The notes: a model not told the origin generated them from the letters alone. Shown: positions 1 to 8,141, numbered from the stretch's first letter. The stretch: DNA of 36,025 nucleotides from Bacteroidales bacterium UBA5206 (GCA_002412705.1 DHVO01000225.1:1-36025); one strand, 5' to 3'. Program-made: numbers and translations.

Positions 1-646
1 CAACAAACAAGTTTTTACAAACTATGTCGTAAGGCACATAGGGTTTTTGTGTAAAGTAAAGCTCTTGGTAAACCGCATCGAAAACCAAATAAAAGTCCAG
101 TTCCTCCGCTAGTTCAACCATACGAAGCACATCGGCCTTACTCCATACCTTACCAAAGGGATTGCCCGGGCTACTAAGAAAAACCAACTTTACACGATGC
201 TCTTTTATGGTTGTTAAAAGGGCCTCCTCATTAAAACTATAGCTATCGGCCAGTGGAATGGAGTGATATGAATTCCCAAAGATGGCGGGAAGCTGAACAT
301 AACTTTCATACGCAGGCTCAAACGACGCCACGGCAAAACCCTTACCCAAAATTTTCTGCAAATAGGTGAATACCAAAGAAAGACCCTCGGTGGCACCTTG
401 CACAACAAGCAGGTTATCGCGATTTACGGAGTGCTTATGCGCTATAATGCTAAGCAAATCGGGGTTACCAACACCTGGAGCGTACTGATGTACAGGTTGG
501 GTTGACACGGCTTGCAGTATTTCAACAAGTTGCTGCGGAGGCTGAAAGCCAGGAATTCCCTGTGCTAGGTTTATTCCTCCGCGACTCTTTACCATGTTGC
601 TAAAATGGCTTATGTATGAGCCCGAAGGCTTGTTGTAGGTTTTCAT
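1..646 (-). CDS. PLP-dependent aminotransferase, class I/II fold, truncated by window edge
   Basis: The reading frame opens at an ATG (complement of 644-646) and runs off the left edge after 215 codons, so the C-terminal half is missing. The N-terminus has GGINLAQGIPGF, typical of the methionine/kynurenine aminotransferase branch (YbdL/KAT-like) of fold-type I enzymes. Further on are SSPGNPFGKVW (substrate and cofactor pocket Asn) and DAVYQELYF (Asp contacting the PLP pyridine nitrogen, plus the following Tyr). The catalytic Schiff-base Lys lies beyond the window. The expected reaction is transamination of an amino acid with a 2-oxo acid in the cytoplasm. Substrate is not certain: methionine, kynurenine or glutamine-type donors are all possible. 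Its upstream region is the repeat-rich spacer, and no partner gene is visible. Confidence 0.85.
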   Translation of the reverse strand, partial: MKTYNKPSGSYISHFSNMVKSRGGINLAQGIPGFQPPQQLVEILQAVSTQPVHQYAPGVGNPDLLSIIAHKHSVNRDNLLVVQGATEGLSLVFTYLQKILGKGFAVASFEPAYESYVQLPAIFGNSYHSIPLADSYSFNEEALLTTIKEHRVKLVFLSSPGNPFGKVWSKADVLRMVELAEELDFYLVFDAVYQELYFTQKPYVPYDIVCKNLFV

Positions 647-660
647 AATTCGATTAAACG

Positions 661-712
661 ATAATAATAGAACACAAATAGAACGGATTTTACGGATTAA
701 CGCAAATTAGAG
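661..712 (-). repeat. Partial copy of an intergenic word repeat (TGTGTTCTATTA type)
   Basis: Read on the minus strand this stretch contains TTAATCCGTAAAATCCG followed by TTCTATTTGTGTTCTATTA. The same TTTGTGTTCTATTA ending occurs in the repeats at about 1023-1040, and a related TCTGTGTTCTATTA lies at 1134-1150. It sits just upstream of the aminotransferase start. It looks like a degenerate fragment of the composite repeat family annotated at 940-1216. Confidence 0.55.
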
Positions 713-939
713 GTGATGACACGAGCCCCTATTTCGCCTAGCCTGAAAAGTATTAACAACGAAAACTTGACCATTTCGGTGCCAAACCAAACAAATCGCC
801 ACATGATTATGTGGCGCTACATAATTGCTATTGGCAACGGTTCTGGCAGTTTATATCTCCCATTTCGTTTTTCATTTCATCTCGCTCCATCCACGTCCTC
901 TACTTCCTTCTCTTTTTATGTCACCCCGCTGGGGTTGAA
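713..939. other. Non-coding spacer without recognised gene
   Basis: This lies between two repeat blocks. The only long open frame (713-1096, plus strand) has no recognisable domain, runs into the repeat array and has a composition unlike the neighbouring genes, so I do not call a protein. The only structured element seen is the hairpin at 797-816. The right part is pyrimidine-rich on the plus strand, like the adjoining repeats. Confidence 0.5.
797..816 (-). terminator. Short perfect hairpin, possible terminator
   Basis: CGCCACAT at 797-804 pairs perfectly with ATGTGGCG at 809-816 around a GATT loop. On the minus strand the hairpin is followed by ATTTGTTTGG, a moderate T-rich tail. It could end transcripts arriving from the minus-strand gene at 1203-2147, but that gene stops about 390 bases earlier. 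A structural role only is possible. Confidence 0.35.
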
Positions 940-1216
940 GAAGATAACCACATATAACACAGTCATTCCGATAACTTCTGCTAACTTCTATCTTCCTCCA
1001 CTTCATCAAACTTCCTCCAATTCTAATAGAACACAAATAACACAGAAATTACAGATGAACACAGATAATCAAATTATTCCGCTAACTTCCGACTAACTTC
1101 TATCTTCTTCCTCTTCCTCAAACACCCTCCAATTTAATAGAACACAGATTTTCCAGAGGAACACAAAGTAAGAGAAATCATTCCGCTAACTCCCGACTAA
1201 CTTCATCTTCCTCCTC
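940..1216 (-). repeat. Three degenerate tandem copies of a composite intergenic repeat
   Basis: On the minus strand three copies can be aligned on the core GAAGTTAKCGGAATGA: 1178-1193 (one mismatch), 1074-1089 (GCGGAATAA variant) and 963-978. Spacing is 104 and 111 bases. Each core is preceded by purine-rich GGAGGAAG-like units, and two are followed by words such as CTGTGTTCATCTGT and TTGTGTTCTATTA. The first copy begins inside the last codons and TGA stop of the gene ending at 1203. The same core and purine units occur at 35914-35978 on the plus strand, again starting at a gene's stop codon. Confidence 0.75.
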
Positions 1217-2147
1217 TCCCCCAAGGAACCCACGCACCCACAAGAGCAGGAATGCCAACATTTACAATCCATAACAGCATTGCAGCAAGAGCAACAACAG
1301 CTGTGTTTGGCGTAATCATACCAACAAAAAGAATGGAGAAACCTGCACGTACACCCGCTTCGGACCATGCAAATGTTGGAATTGCGCTGGAGAACAAATA
1401 GGTTAGCCAAATTGCAGCGTACAAAAGATGTAAAGGAGCAACAACATCAAGAGCCATCAGCATCAAAAGGAATTGCGTTGAAAAAACAAAGTACCTTACA
1501 AGGCTCAACCCAACAGAAATGGCAATTACCTTTTTGCTGTGTGCAAATATTTGAGGAGAGCTACCAACCCATTTTTTTGCATAAGGGATTTTTACTATTA
1601 ACCGAAACAAAGCGTTTGGCGCAATTACAACAAGTAAAACCGATGCAACCCAAAATATCACTAGTAAGGAAATGGCGATATTGCTAACAAAAATATTGCC
1701 TGGAAGCATTAACCCTGCGTACAACCAAACAACTACACCCACAACACCAAAAGAAACCGTTGCTAGTTGCTGAGACAATGCGCACCAAGCAGCGGCATAT
1801 ACACCTCGCGCCCTATGCTGCGGGAGAAGCAGAGCCGCCCTTCCAACAGGTTCGCCAACCCTATTGGGCGTAAGCTGACCTGCGGCAACACCGTACCAAA
1901 CCGATTTCCAGCTATCCATAATACTCAATGGCTGAACTTCGGCCACAACCACTTTCCACTTTAGCGCCTCAAAAAACCAAGAAATGGGCATAAGTAGTGT
2001 AACTACAAGAAGCACCCCCCAGTGTGAACGTTCAAGCAGTTCACTAAAAGAGAAGTGCTTATCGGCACCAAATATCTTATAGGCAACAATAAGATAAACT
2101 GCCACACCAATTATTGCTCGGAGGTATTTAACTACAACAGTTTTCAA
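1203..2147 (-). CDS. Integral membrane protein, lysylphosphatidylglycerol synthase TM/flippase family (UPF0104)
   Basis: The protein has 314 residues and about eight hydrophobic segments, starting MKTVVVKYLRAIIGVAVYLI. Segment order and the motif around VGEPVGRAALLL fit the LPG_synthase_TM family (PF03706; YbhN/UPF0104 and the MprF flippase half). Members move or shield lipids in the inner membrane; the substrate here is unknown and no catalytic LPG synthase domain is present. The start is a TTG (complement of 2145-2147); no in-frame ATG lies just upstream and the next internal Met would delete the first membrane segment. The C-terminal RGGR and the stop are written in purine-rich sequence that merges into the repeat array at 940-1216. 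Transcribed divergently from rsmA. Confidence 0.8.
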   Translation of the reverse strand: MKTVVVKYLRAIIGVAVYLIVAYKIFGADKHFSFSELLERSHWGVLLVVTLLMPISWFFEALKWKVVVAEVQPLSIMDSWKSVWYGVAAGQLTPNRVGEPVGRAALLLPQHRARGVYAAAWCALSQQLATVSFGVVGVVVWLYAGLMLPGNIFVSNIAISLLVIFWVASVLLVVIAPNALFRLIVKIPYAKKWVGSSPQIFAHSKKVIAISVGLSLVRYFVFSTQFLLMLMALDVVAPLHLLYAAIWLTYLFSSAIPTFAWSEAGVRAGFSILFVGMITPNTAVVALAAMLLWIVNVGIPALVGAWVPWGRGGR

Positions 2148-2289
2148 CTCAGCAGATGTTATTATGCGAAGGTAGAAAAAATAGGACGTTGATTGCCCCT
2201 TACTTTAACAAAAGGCAACAAAAACGATGCGTTAACGAGCACAAAAAGATCAAAAAACATGAGTTCCCCTCGGAATCCAATATTCAGAC

Positions 2290-2297
2290 TATCTTTG
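2290..2297 (+). promoter_or_regulatory. Bacteroidetes-type -7 box for rsmA
   Basis: TATCTTTG matches the TAnnTTTG -7 consensus of the Bacteroidetes primary sigma factor and lies 16 bases before the rsmA ATG, predicting a very short leader. A clear TTTG -33 element is not seen at the right distance, so the assignment rests on the -7 box and its position. Confidence 0.55.
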
Positions 2298-2313
2298 CAC
2301 AAAAGAATAAAAC

Positions 2314-3102
2314 ATGCCAGCAGTACGCCCAAAGAAACAGCTAGGACAGCACTTCCTAAACGACGAAAACATTGCCCTTAAAATTGTAGAAAGCCTTGAA
2401 GGAGATCAAGCAGACAGCATACTAGAGATTGGCCCAGGAATGGGCGTTCTAACGAAACATCTTCTACCAAAATACGGCAGCAAATTCTACGCAGCAGAGA
2501 TCGATAACGAGTCGGTTACTTATCTAAACAGCCAGTACCCAGCACTTACCCCCAACTTAATTAGTGGCGATTTTTTGCGCATGCGCCTCGACACCCAGTT
2601 TACTGGGAAACTTGCCATTATTGGGAACTTCCCATACAACATATCGTCCCAAATTTTCTTTAAGGTACTTGAGAACAAGGAGATGATACCCGAAGTAGTA
2701 GGGATGATACAGAAAGAGGTTGCGCAACGACTAGCCGAAAAGCCAGGAACAAAAACATACGGAATACTTAGCGTACTGCTACAAGCATACTACGACATTA
2801 CCTACCTGTTTACTGTAAACGAGAACGTGTTTACTCCACCCCCTAAGGTTAAATCGGCAGTAATTAGGCTAACGCGCAACAGCACTCAAAAACTGGCTTG
2901 CGACGAAAAGCTATTTGTAAGGGTGGTAAAAGCCGCATTTAACCAGAGGCGAAAAACGTTGAGAAACTCTTTAAAATCGGGATTCGGAGTAATCAACATA
3001 CAATCCACAATGCTTGACTTAAGACCAGAACGACTTAGCGTTGAGCAGTTTGTAGAGCTAACCAATTCGGTTGAAGCAGCGCTAAACAACCAACAGGCTT
3101 AG
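2314..3102 (+). CDS. rsmA: 16S rRNA (adenine(1518)-N(6)/adenine(1519)-N(6))-dimethyltransferase
   Basis: RsmA (KsgA) uses S-adenosylmethionine to dimethylate two adjacent adenines in the helix 45 loop of 16S rRNA during late 30S maturation in the cytoplasm. The 262-residue length is normal. The N-terminal KKQLGQHFLND signature is at residues 7-17, the SAM-binding LEIGPGMGVLT follows at about residue 47, and the catalytic NFPYNISSQI is near residues 109-118. The C-terminal NQRRKTLRNSL is also family-typical. A -7 box lies directly upstream. The gene ends convergently with the ABC permease, with seven bases between the two stops and a shared hairpin. Confidence 0.97.
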   Translation: MPAVRPKKQLGQHFLNDENIALKIVESLEGDQADSILEIGPGMGVLTKHLLPKYGSKFYAAEIDNESVTYLNSQYPALTPNLISGDFLRMRLDTQFTGKLAIIGNFPYNISSQIFFKVLENKEMIPEVVGMIQKEVAQRLAEKPGTKTYGILSVLLQAYYDITYLFTVNENVFTPPPKVKSAVIRLTRNSTQKLACDEKLFVRVVKAAFNQRRKTLRNSLKSGFGVINIQSTMLDLRPERLSVEQFVELTNSVEAALNNQQA

Positions 3103-3116
3103 GTTAAACCTAAGCC
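3096..3116. terminator. Bidirectional hairpin containing both stop codons of rsmA and the ABC permease gene
   Basis: GGCTTAGGTT (3096-3105) and AACCTAAGCC (3107-3116) are a perfect inverted repeat around one A. On the plus strand the stem is followed by TTTGTGTTT. The left arm holds the Ala-stop end of rsmA (GCT TAG) and, on the other strand, the right arm holds the Ala-stop end of the permease gene (GCT TAG). The symmetry and the convergent genes make a shared bidirectional terminator likely. Confidence 0.7.
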
Positions 3117-4375
3117 TTTGTGTTTATAGCCTCTACTGGGCTTAACTTTGATGCCGACCACGCTGGAGCAAAACCCGAAATGATACCAATAATAGCCGAG
3201 ATGGTTAATCCAAGAACAATATTCCCTCCAGAAAGGCTTATTGAGAATTCGGTAAAGTTGCTCACCAGTACGGTCATAAGAAATATCAAAAGTAAACCAA
3301 TAGTACCGCCAAGTACAGAAAGTAGCACCGACTCGTAAAGGAATTGCAGCAGAATAAAGTAGTTCTTAGCCCCAAGCGCCTTCTGTATGCCAATTATGCT
3401 TGTACGCTCCTTTACCGATACAAACATGATGTTTGCAATTCCAAAGCCACCAACAAGAATTGAGAAACCGCCAATAATCCATCCCGCTAGGTCTATCATC
3501 TTAAAAATACCATCAACCTGCTGCTTAATCATGCTAAGCTCGTTAAGTGAGAAATCATCCTCATCCAAAGGCTTTAAGCTATGAGCGGAGCGAAGAATAC
3601 CTTTAACCTCATCCATCAAATCATCTACAGCAATACCATCAATGGCCTTAATCATGATGTTTGTTCCTGTGCGACGAAAATCGACCTGTGTTTTAGCAAA
3701 ACCAATGGGCACAACAATGGCATCATCGAGAGAGTTCTCTACCATTGCCGACTTTCCCTCCTTTTTAAAAACGCCAATAATTTCAACTTTTTGCCCCTTA
3801 ACCTTTAGGTATTTCCCAACAGGATCGTTACCATCGAACAGCTCATCAACAAGGGTAGAACCAATTACAGCCACATTCCTTCCTGCATTGAGCTCAAATG
3901 GAGAAAGGTACCTCCCCTTTTCCAAATCGAACACCCTTATTCGCTCAAAATCGGAGCTAACTGCGGTAACAAAAATTTCGGGTTTGGACCTATCGGAATA
4001 CTTTAACGATGCCCTGTAGTTAAGGAAAAAAGAGGCCGCCTCTGCAAGGTTACTGTTTGACCTAATAGCCTCTAGATCGTCAAGATTTGGCTGAGGTCTA
4101 TTTATGTACTTCCACCAAGGAAAGTCCATTCCGCCAATCCAAGGCCACTTATTAACATAAACCACATTATCGCCTAAGGATTGAATGCTTTCCCTAACAT
4201 TCTTTTCCATGCTATCGAGAATGGTAAACACTGTAATAATTGCAAAAATACCGATGGTAACACCCAGCAGCGAAAGGAAAGTACGCATTTTGTTGGCCCA
4301 AATAGCATTGTATGCAAAAAGTAAGCTCTCCCTAATAAGTTTTATAAGGATAATAACAGATTTAAGCGCTCTCAT
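3110..4375 (-). CDS. ABC transporter permease, MacB/FtsX type
   Basis: The 421-residue protein has the MacB layout. One membrane segment lies near residues 25-55 (MRTFLSLLGVTIGIFAIITV). A large periplasmic MacB-PCD domain spans about 60-290, and three membrane segments at about 295-415 form the FtsX domain, ending in the typical APAWSASKLSPVEAINTK. Such permeases work with a cytoplasmic ATPase and often with a membrane fusion protein to extrude lipoproteins, peptides or antibiotics by a mechanotransmission mechanism. Neither partner is encoded nearby, so the gene appears orphaned in this window. A possible -7 box lies at 4462-4469. The substrate cannot be inferred. Confidence 0.88.
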   Translation of the reverse strand: MRALKSVIILIKLIRESLLFAYNAIWANKMRTFLSLLGVTIGIFAIITVFTILDSMEKNVRESIQSLGDNVVYVNKWPWIGGMDFPWWKYINRPQPNLDDLEAIRSNSNLAEAASFFLNYRASLKYSDRSKPEIFVTAVSSDFERIRVFDLEKGRYLSPFELNAGRNVAVIGSTLVDELFDGNDPVGKYLKVKGQKVEIIGVFKKEGKSAMVENSLDDAIVVPIGFAKTQVDFRRTGTNIMIKAIDGIAVDDLMDEVKGILRSAHSLKPLDEDDFSLNELSMIKQQVDGIFKMIDLAGWIIGGFSILVGGFGIANIMFVSVKERTSIIGIQKALGAKNYFILLQFLYESVLLSVLGGTIGLLLIFLMTVLVSNFTEFSISLSGGNIVLGLTISAIIGIISGFAPAWSASKLSPVEAINTKA

Positions 4376-4461
4376 AAGCAGGGCAATCAGATGATTTAAT
4401 GTACTAGTTAAATAAGGCTCAACTTTTCACCTTAACATGCAAGATAAAAAAGCAGTATGGT

Positions 4462-4469
4462 CAAAAATA
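4462..4469 (-). promoter_or_regulatory. Possible -7 box for the ABC permease gene
   Basis: On the minus strand this reads TATTTTTG, matching TAnnTTTG, about 87 bases upstream of the permease ATG. No TTG/TTTG element is visible at the usual -33 distance, so it is a weak candidate. Confidence 0.3.
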
Positions 4470-4563
4470 GAAATTTTCGGGTACAGTGTGCCGTAAGTGC
4501 CGTTAACAATAGCTAAAAAAATGAACTAATGAAGACAAAAGAGCAACGAGGATGTGCTCAAAA

Positions 4564-4593
4564 TTGGCTCAGAAAAAATTGTACATATTTTTG
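4564..4593 (+). promoter_or_regulatory. Predicted promoter of purH, Bacteroidetes consensus
   Basis: TTG at 4564-4566 and TATTTTTG at 4586-4593 are separated by 19 bases, close to the Bacteroidetes -33/-7 arrangement. A start near 4600 would give a leader of about 100 bases before the purH ATG at 4703. Confidence 0.6.
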
Positions 4594-4636
4594 TAATTTA
4601 GAAGCCAATGATAAATGCAAATTCAGATGATTTAGC

Positions 4637-4665
4637 CATTTTTGCAAAAGTATTTTTCAAAAATG
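4637..4665 (+). repeat. Inverted repeat in the predicted purH leader
   Basis: CATTTTTG (4637-4644) and CAAAAATG (4658-4665) are perfect inverted repeats separated by 13 bases, located between the predicted transcription start and purH. It could be an operator or a weak RNA hairpin. No known purine regulator motif is recognised. Confidence 0.4.
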
Positions 4666-4702
4666 ACACAGAATAGCAAACCATTCACAATCAGCTGTAA
4701 AA

Positions 4703-6223
4703 ATGAAACAGATTAAAACCGCCCTAATCTCAGTTTACTACAAGGACCATTTAGATGTAATTGTAAAAGCCCTTGGCCAGCTAAATATTGAAATTTACTC
4801 AACCGGAGGAACGTTAAAATTTATTGAGGATTGTGGAGTAAAAGCTATTCCTGTTGAAAACCTAACCGGCTACCCATCCATTCTAGGAGGAAGAGTAAAA
4901 ACCCTTCACCCAAAAATTTTTGGAGGGATACTCGCAAGAAGAGCCAATGAGAACGACCTTTTTCAGCTACAAGAGTACCAAATCCCCGAAATAGATTTAG
5001 TTATTGTTGATCTTTACCCTTTTGAGGAGACCGTAGCTTCGGGGGCAACAGAATCGGAGATAATAGAAAAAATTGATATAGGCGGAATATCACTAATAAG
5101 AGCTGCGGCAAAAAACTTTAACGACGTGCTAATTGTAGCCTCCCGCAACCAGTACCAAGACCTTATTGATTTGCTAGAAACCCAAAAGGGTGAGACCAGC
5201 ATTGAGGATAGGAAGTACTTTGCAGCACAGGCATTCAACGTTAGCTCACACTACGACTCGGCAATATTCAGCTACTTTAACCAAGAGTTCCCTGCACCAG
5301 CCTTTAAGCAAAGCGTACAAGGCGTAAAACCTCTTCGTTACGGCGAAAACCCTCACCAAAAGGGTGTGTTTTACGGCGATTTTAGCGCACTTTTCGAGCA
5401 GCTACATGGCAAGGAGATATCGTACAACAACCTGTTAGACATTGACGCTGCCGTATCGCTAATCCACGAGTTTACCGATGAGCCAACAGTTGCAATACTT
5501 AAGCACAACAACGCTTGCGGGTTAGCCAGCCGCACAACCCTTGCTCAGGCTTGGAGAGATGCTCTTGCAGGAGATCCTGTATCGGCATTTGGAGGCGTGG
5601 TAATAGCCAACAGGCCTATTGACAAGGAGACCGCTGAAGAGATGAATAAGATTTTCTTTGAGGTTGTTATTGCGCCAAGCTACGCCGCCGAAGCGCTACC
5701 TGTGCTTACCAGCAAAAAGAATCGCATCATCCTAATTCAGAAACAAAACGAGCTACCACAATACCAATATCGCACGTTGCTAAACGGAGCCTTAGTGCAG
5801 GAGCGCGACAGCTCTGTCCAATTGCCCAGCGATATGAAACCTGCTACAAACAAAGTACCTACTCAACAGGAGCTTGACGACCTAGCCTTTGCTAACAAGC
5901 TTGTTAAGCACTCCAAGTCCAACGCCATTGTTCTGGCTAAGAACCGCCAGCTAATTGCAAGCGGAGTTGGCCAAACATCGAGGATTGACGCCCTTAAGCA
6001 CGCCATTGAAAAAGCATCAACCTTTGGCTTTGACCTTAACGGTGCTGTTATGGCCTCTGATGCCTTTTTCCCCTTTGCCGACAGCGTTGAAACAGCCCAC
6101 AAAGCAGGCATTACAGCTGTGGTGCAACCTGGAGGCTCTATCAACGACAAGGATAGCATTGAGTACTGCAACCAGAATGGAGTAGCAATGGTATTTACAG
6201 GAGTAAGACATTTTAAACACTAG
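4703..6223 (+). CDS. purH: Bifunctional AICAR transformylase / IMP cyclohydrolase
   Basis: PurH catalyses the last two steps of de novo purine synthesis: formyl transfer from 10-formyl-tetrahydrofolate to AICAR, then ring closure to IMP. The 506-residue length is normal. The N-terminal MGS-like cyclohydrolase domain covers about 1-150, with IYSTGGTLKFIED and GGRVKTLHPKIFGGIL. The transformylase domain follows, with LRYGENPHQKG, the catalytic-region LKHNNACGLAS and DPVSAFGGVV. The C-terminus VVQPGGSINDKD and AMVFTGVRHFKH is diagnostic. It has its own predicted promoter and lies 33 bases before mreB, so read-through into the mre block is possible. Confidence 0.97.
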   Translation: MKQIKTALISVYYKDHLDVIVKALGQLNIEIYSTGGTLKFIEDCGVKAIPVENLTGYPSILGGRVKTLHPKIFGGILARRANENDLFQLQEYQIPEIDLVIVDLYPFEETVASGATESEIIEKIDIGGISLIRAAAKNFNDVLIVASRNQYQDLIDLLETQKGETSIEDRKYFAAQAFNVSSHYDSAIFSYFNQEFPAPAFKQSVQGVKPLRYGENPHQKGVFYGDFSALFEQLHGKEISYNNLLDIDAAVSLIHEFTDEPTVAILKHNNACGLASRTTLAQAWRDALAGDPVSAFGGVVIANRPIDKETAEEMNKIFFEVVIAPSYAAEALPVLTSKKNRIILIQKQNELPQYQYRTLLNGALVQERDSSVQLPSDMKPATNKVPTQQELDDLAFANKLVKHSKSNAIVLAKNRQLIASGVGQTSRIDALKHAIEKASTFGFDLNGAVMASDAFFPFADSVETAHKAGITAVVQPGGSINDKDSIEYCNQNGVAMVFTGVRHFKH

Positions 6224-6256
6224 AACCACTCAGATAACAATATAATACTGCAGGAT

Positions 6257-7279
6257 ATGGGAATGTTTTCTTTCTTCACACAGGAGCTAGCCATCGACCT
6301 AGGAACAGCAAACACAATCATTATATATAACGATAAGGTTGTTGTTGACGAACCTTCGATAGTAGCCATCGACCAAGCCAGCGGGAAGCTAATTGCAATT
6401 GGCGAAAAAGCACGCCAAATGCACGGCAAAACCCACGAGCATATTAAAACCATCAGACCCCTTCGCGATGGTGTTATTGCCGACTTTAACGCAGCCGAGC
6501 AGATGATTAGGGGAATGATAAAGATGATAAACACCAAAAATCGCATCTTCACCCCATCGCTCCGCATGGTGGTTTGTATCCCAAGTGGAAGCACCGAGGT
6601 TGAGATTCGTGCGGTTAGGGACTCATCGGAGCATGCTGGTGGCCGCGATGTTTACATGATATACGAACCAATGGCAGCATCGTTAGGTATAGGTATTGAC
6701 GTGGAAGCGCCAGAAGGAAGCATGGTGGTTGACATAGGAGGAGGTACCACCGAGATTGCAGTAATTGCACTTGGCGGCATTGTGTGCAACAAATCTATCC
6801 GTATTGCGGGGGATGGCTTTACTGCTGATATACAGGCATACATGCGCCATCAGCACAACATCAAAATTGGTGAAAGAACTGCCGAGGACATTAAAATTGC
6901 CGTAGGCTCTGCCCTTCCCGATTTGGAGAACCCACCTGCCGACTTCATCGTTCGTGGGCCAAACCTAATGACTGCGCTACCCATTGAAGTACCCGTTTCC
7001 TACCAAGAAATTGCGCACTGCTTAGACAAATCAATTTCTAAAATTGAAACTGCAATTCTTGGCGTACTGGAGCAAACCCCACCTGAGCTTTACGCCGATA
7101 TTGTACAAAAGGGTATTTACCTAGCAGGTGGAGGAGCGTTACTTAGAGGTTTAGACAAACGACTTACCGACAAGATTAACATTCCGTTCCATGTTGCAGA
7201 AGATCCGCTACATGCTGTTGCCAGAGGAACTGGTATTGCCCTAAAGAATGTGGACAAGTTCCCATTCCTAATGAGATAA
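6257..7279 (+). CDS. mreB: Rod shape-determining actin homologue MreB
   Basis: MreB forms membrane-associated ATP-dependent filaments that organise lateral cell-wall synthesis. The 340-residue protein begins MGMFSFFTQELAIDLGTANT, with the phosphate-1 loop IDLGTANTII. It continues with the phosphate-2 loop DIGGGTTEIAV and the adenosine motif LAGGGALLRGLD. A second ATG two codons downstream (6263) is an alternative start. It heads the conserved order mreB-mreC-mreD-PBP2-rodA, all on the plus strand with gaps of at most about 30 bases or overlaps, which supports one transcript. No dedicated promoter is evident in the 33 bases after purH. Confidence 0.97.
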   Translation: MGMFSFFTQELAIDLGTANTIIIYNDKVVVDEPSIVAIDQASGKLIAIGEKARQMHGKTHEHIKTIRPLRDGVIADFNAAEQMIRGMIKMINTKNRIFTPSLRMVVCIPSGSTEVEIRAVRDSSEHAGGRDVYMIYEPMAASLGIGIDVEAPEGSMVVDIGGGTTEIAVIALGGIVCNKSIRIAGDGFTADIQAYMRHQHNIKIGERTAEDIKIAVGSALPDLENPPADFIVRGPNLMTALPIEVPVSYQEIAHCLDKSISKIETAILGVLEQTPPELYADIVQKGIYLAGGGALLRGLDKRLTDKINIPFHVAEDPLHAVARGTGIALKNVDKFPFLMR

Positions 7280-7310
7280 TAAGTCTAAACCATAATAGCG
7301 TTTTGCCAAA

Positions 7311-8141
7311 ATGAATAGCCTCATCCGATTTTTATCAAGATACCAGTACGTACTGCTCTTTCTAGTTCTCGAAGGCACATCATTATGGCTACTTGCAGCA
7401 AACGGACACTACCAAAGAGCATTCTTTGGTAGTTTTGTCCGCAGCATATCGGGATTTGTTTACAGCCAAACCGATAAGCTAGACCAATACCTAGAGCTAA
7501 GGCAAAGCAACCTTAATCTTGCAGCAGAAAACATTACCCTTAGAAATGAGGTTGCCCGACTAAGCTACGCTCTTAATGAGTACGAGCACTCGCCAAGGAT
7601 TGACTCTTTGAATGGAGTTAAGTATAAGTTTATAAAAGCCAAGCTGGTTAACAACTCGGTAAACAAGCAGCACAACTTTCTAACCCTAAATGTTGGAAAA
7701 AAGCATGGCATAGAACCCGAAATGGGTGTTATCTCCAATAACGGAGTGGTTGGAATTGTTGCAGCCGTATCGGAGAACTACTGCACAGTAATCTCTCTGC
7801 TAAATATCGATTTAAAGATATCGGCAAAGCTTCAAAGAACAGGGTATTTTGGCTCACTTTACTGGGATGGAGTAAACTACAGACAGGTAGTGCTAAGCGA
7901 CATCCCCCAACACGTGCAGCTAACAGCTGGCGATACTGTAGTTACAAGTGGCTACTCGGCTATATTTCCGCCCAACATCCCTTTGGGTATTGTTGAGGAG
8001 TTCTCGAATACAGGAGGTAACTTTTTTACAGTTAAGGTCAACCTTATTAGCGATTTTAAGCGGCTGGACTACGTTACTGTAATACAAAACATCCAGGACG
8101 AGGAACGCTTTACATTAGAAAACACCGATAAGAATGGTTAA
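7311..8141 (+). CDS. mreC: Rod shape-determining protein MreC
   Basis: The 276-residue protein has one N-terminal membrane segment (about 13-32), then a coiled-coil stretch (about 60-95, LELRQSNLNLAAENITLRNE). A periplasmic beta-barrel-like domain follows, with LTLNVGKKHGIEPEMGVI, GVVGIVAAVSENYC and DTVVTSGYSAIFPPNIPLG, all MreC hallmarks. MreC links MreB to PBP2 and RodA and activates PBP2. It lies 31 bases after mreB and overlaps mreD by 8 bases, indicating translational coupling. Confidence 0.93.
   Translation: MNSLIRFLSRYQYVLLFLVLEGTSLWLLAANGHYQRAFFGSFVRSISGFVYSQTDKLDQYLELRQSNLNLAAENITLRNEVARLSYALNEYEHSPRIDSLNGVKYKFIKAKLVNNSVNKQHNFLTLNVGKKHGIEPEMGVISNNGVVGIVAAVSENYCTVISLLNIDLKISAKLQRTGYFGSLYWDGVNYRQVVLSDIPQHVQLTAGDTVVTSGYSAIFPPNIPLGIVEEFSNTGGNFFTVKVNLISDFKRLDYVTVIQNIQDEERFTLENTDKNG

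Larger units (their letters stand above)
4376..4702. other. Divergent intergenic region between ABC permease and purH
   Basis: This 327-base, AT-rich spacer has no credible gene. It holds the predicted purH promoter (4564-4593), a possible minus-strand -7 box (4462-4469), an inverted repeat in the purH leader (4637-4665) and two copies of TCAGATGATTTA (4387-4398 and 4623-4634). Confidence 0.6.

Noticed and set aside
713..1096. 127-residue open frame on the plus strand
   Set aside because: No recognisable domain, composed partly of the intergenic repeat array, and odd composition; better explained as non-coding.
2169..2176. Minus-strand -7 box for the flippase-like gene (TACCTTCG)
   Set aside because: One mismatch in the essential TTTG and no -33 element.
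4387..4634. Twelve-base direct repeat TCAGATGATTTA (4387-4398 and 4623-4634) as an operator pair
   Set aside because: Only two AT-rich copies 236 bases apart and not placed consistently relative to promoters; could be chance.
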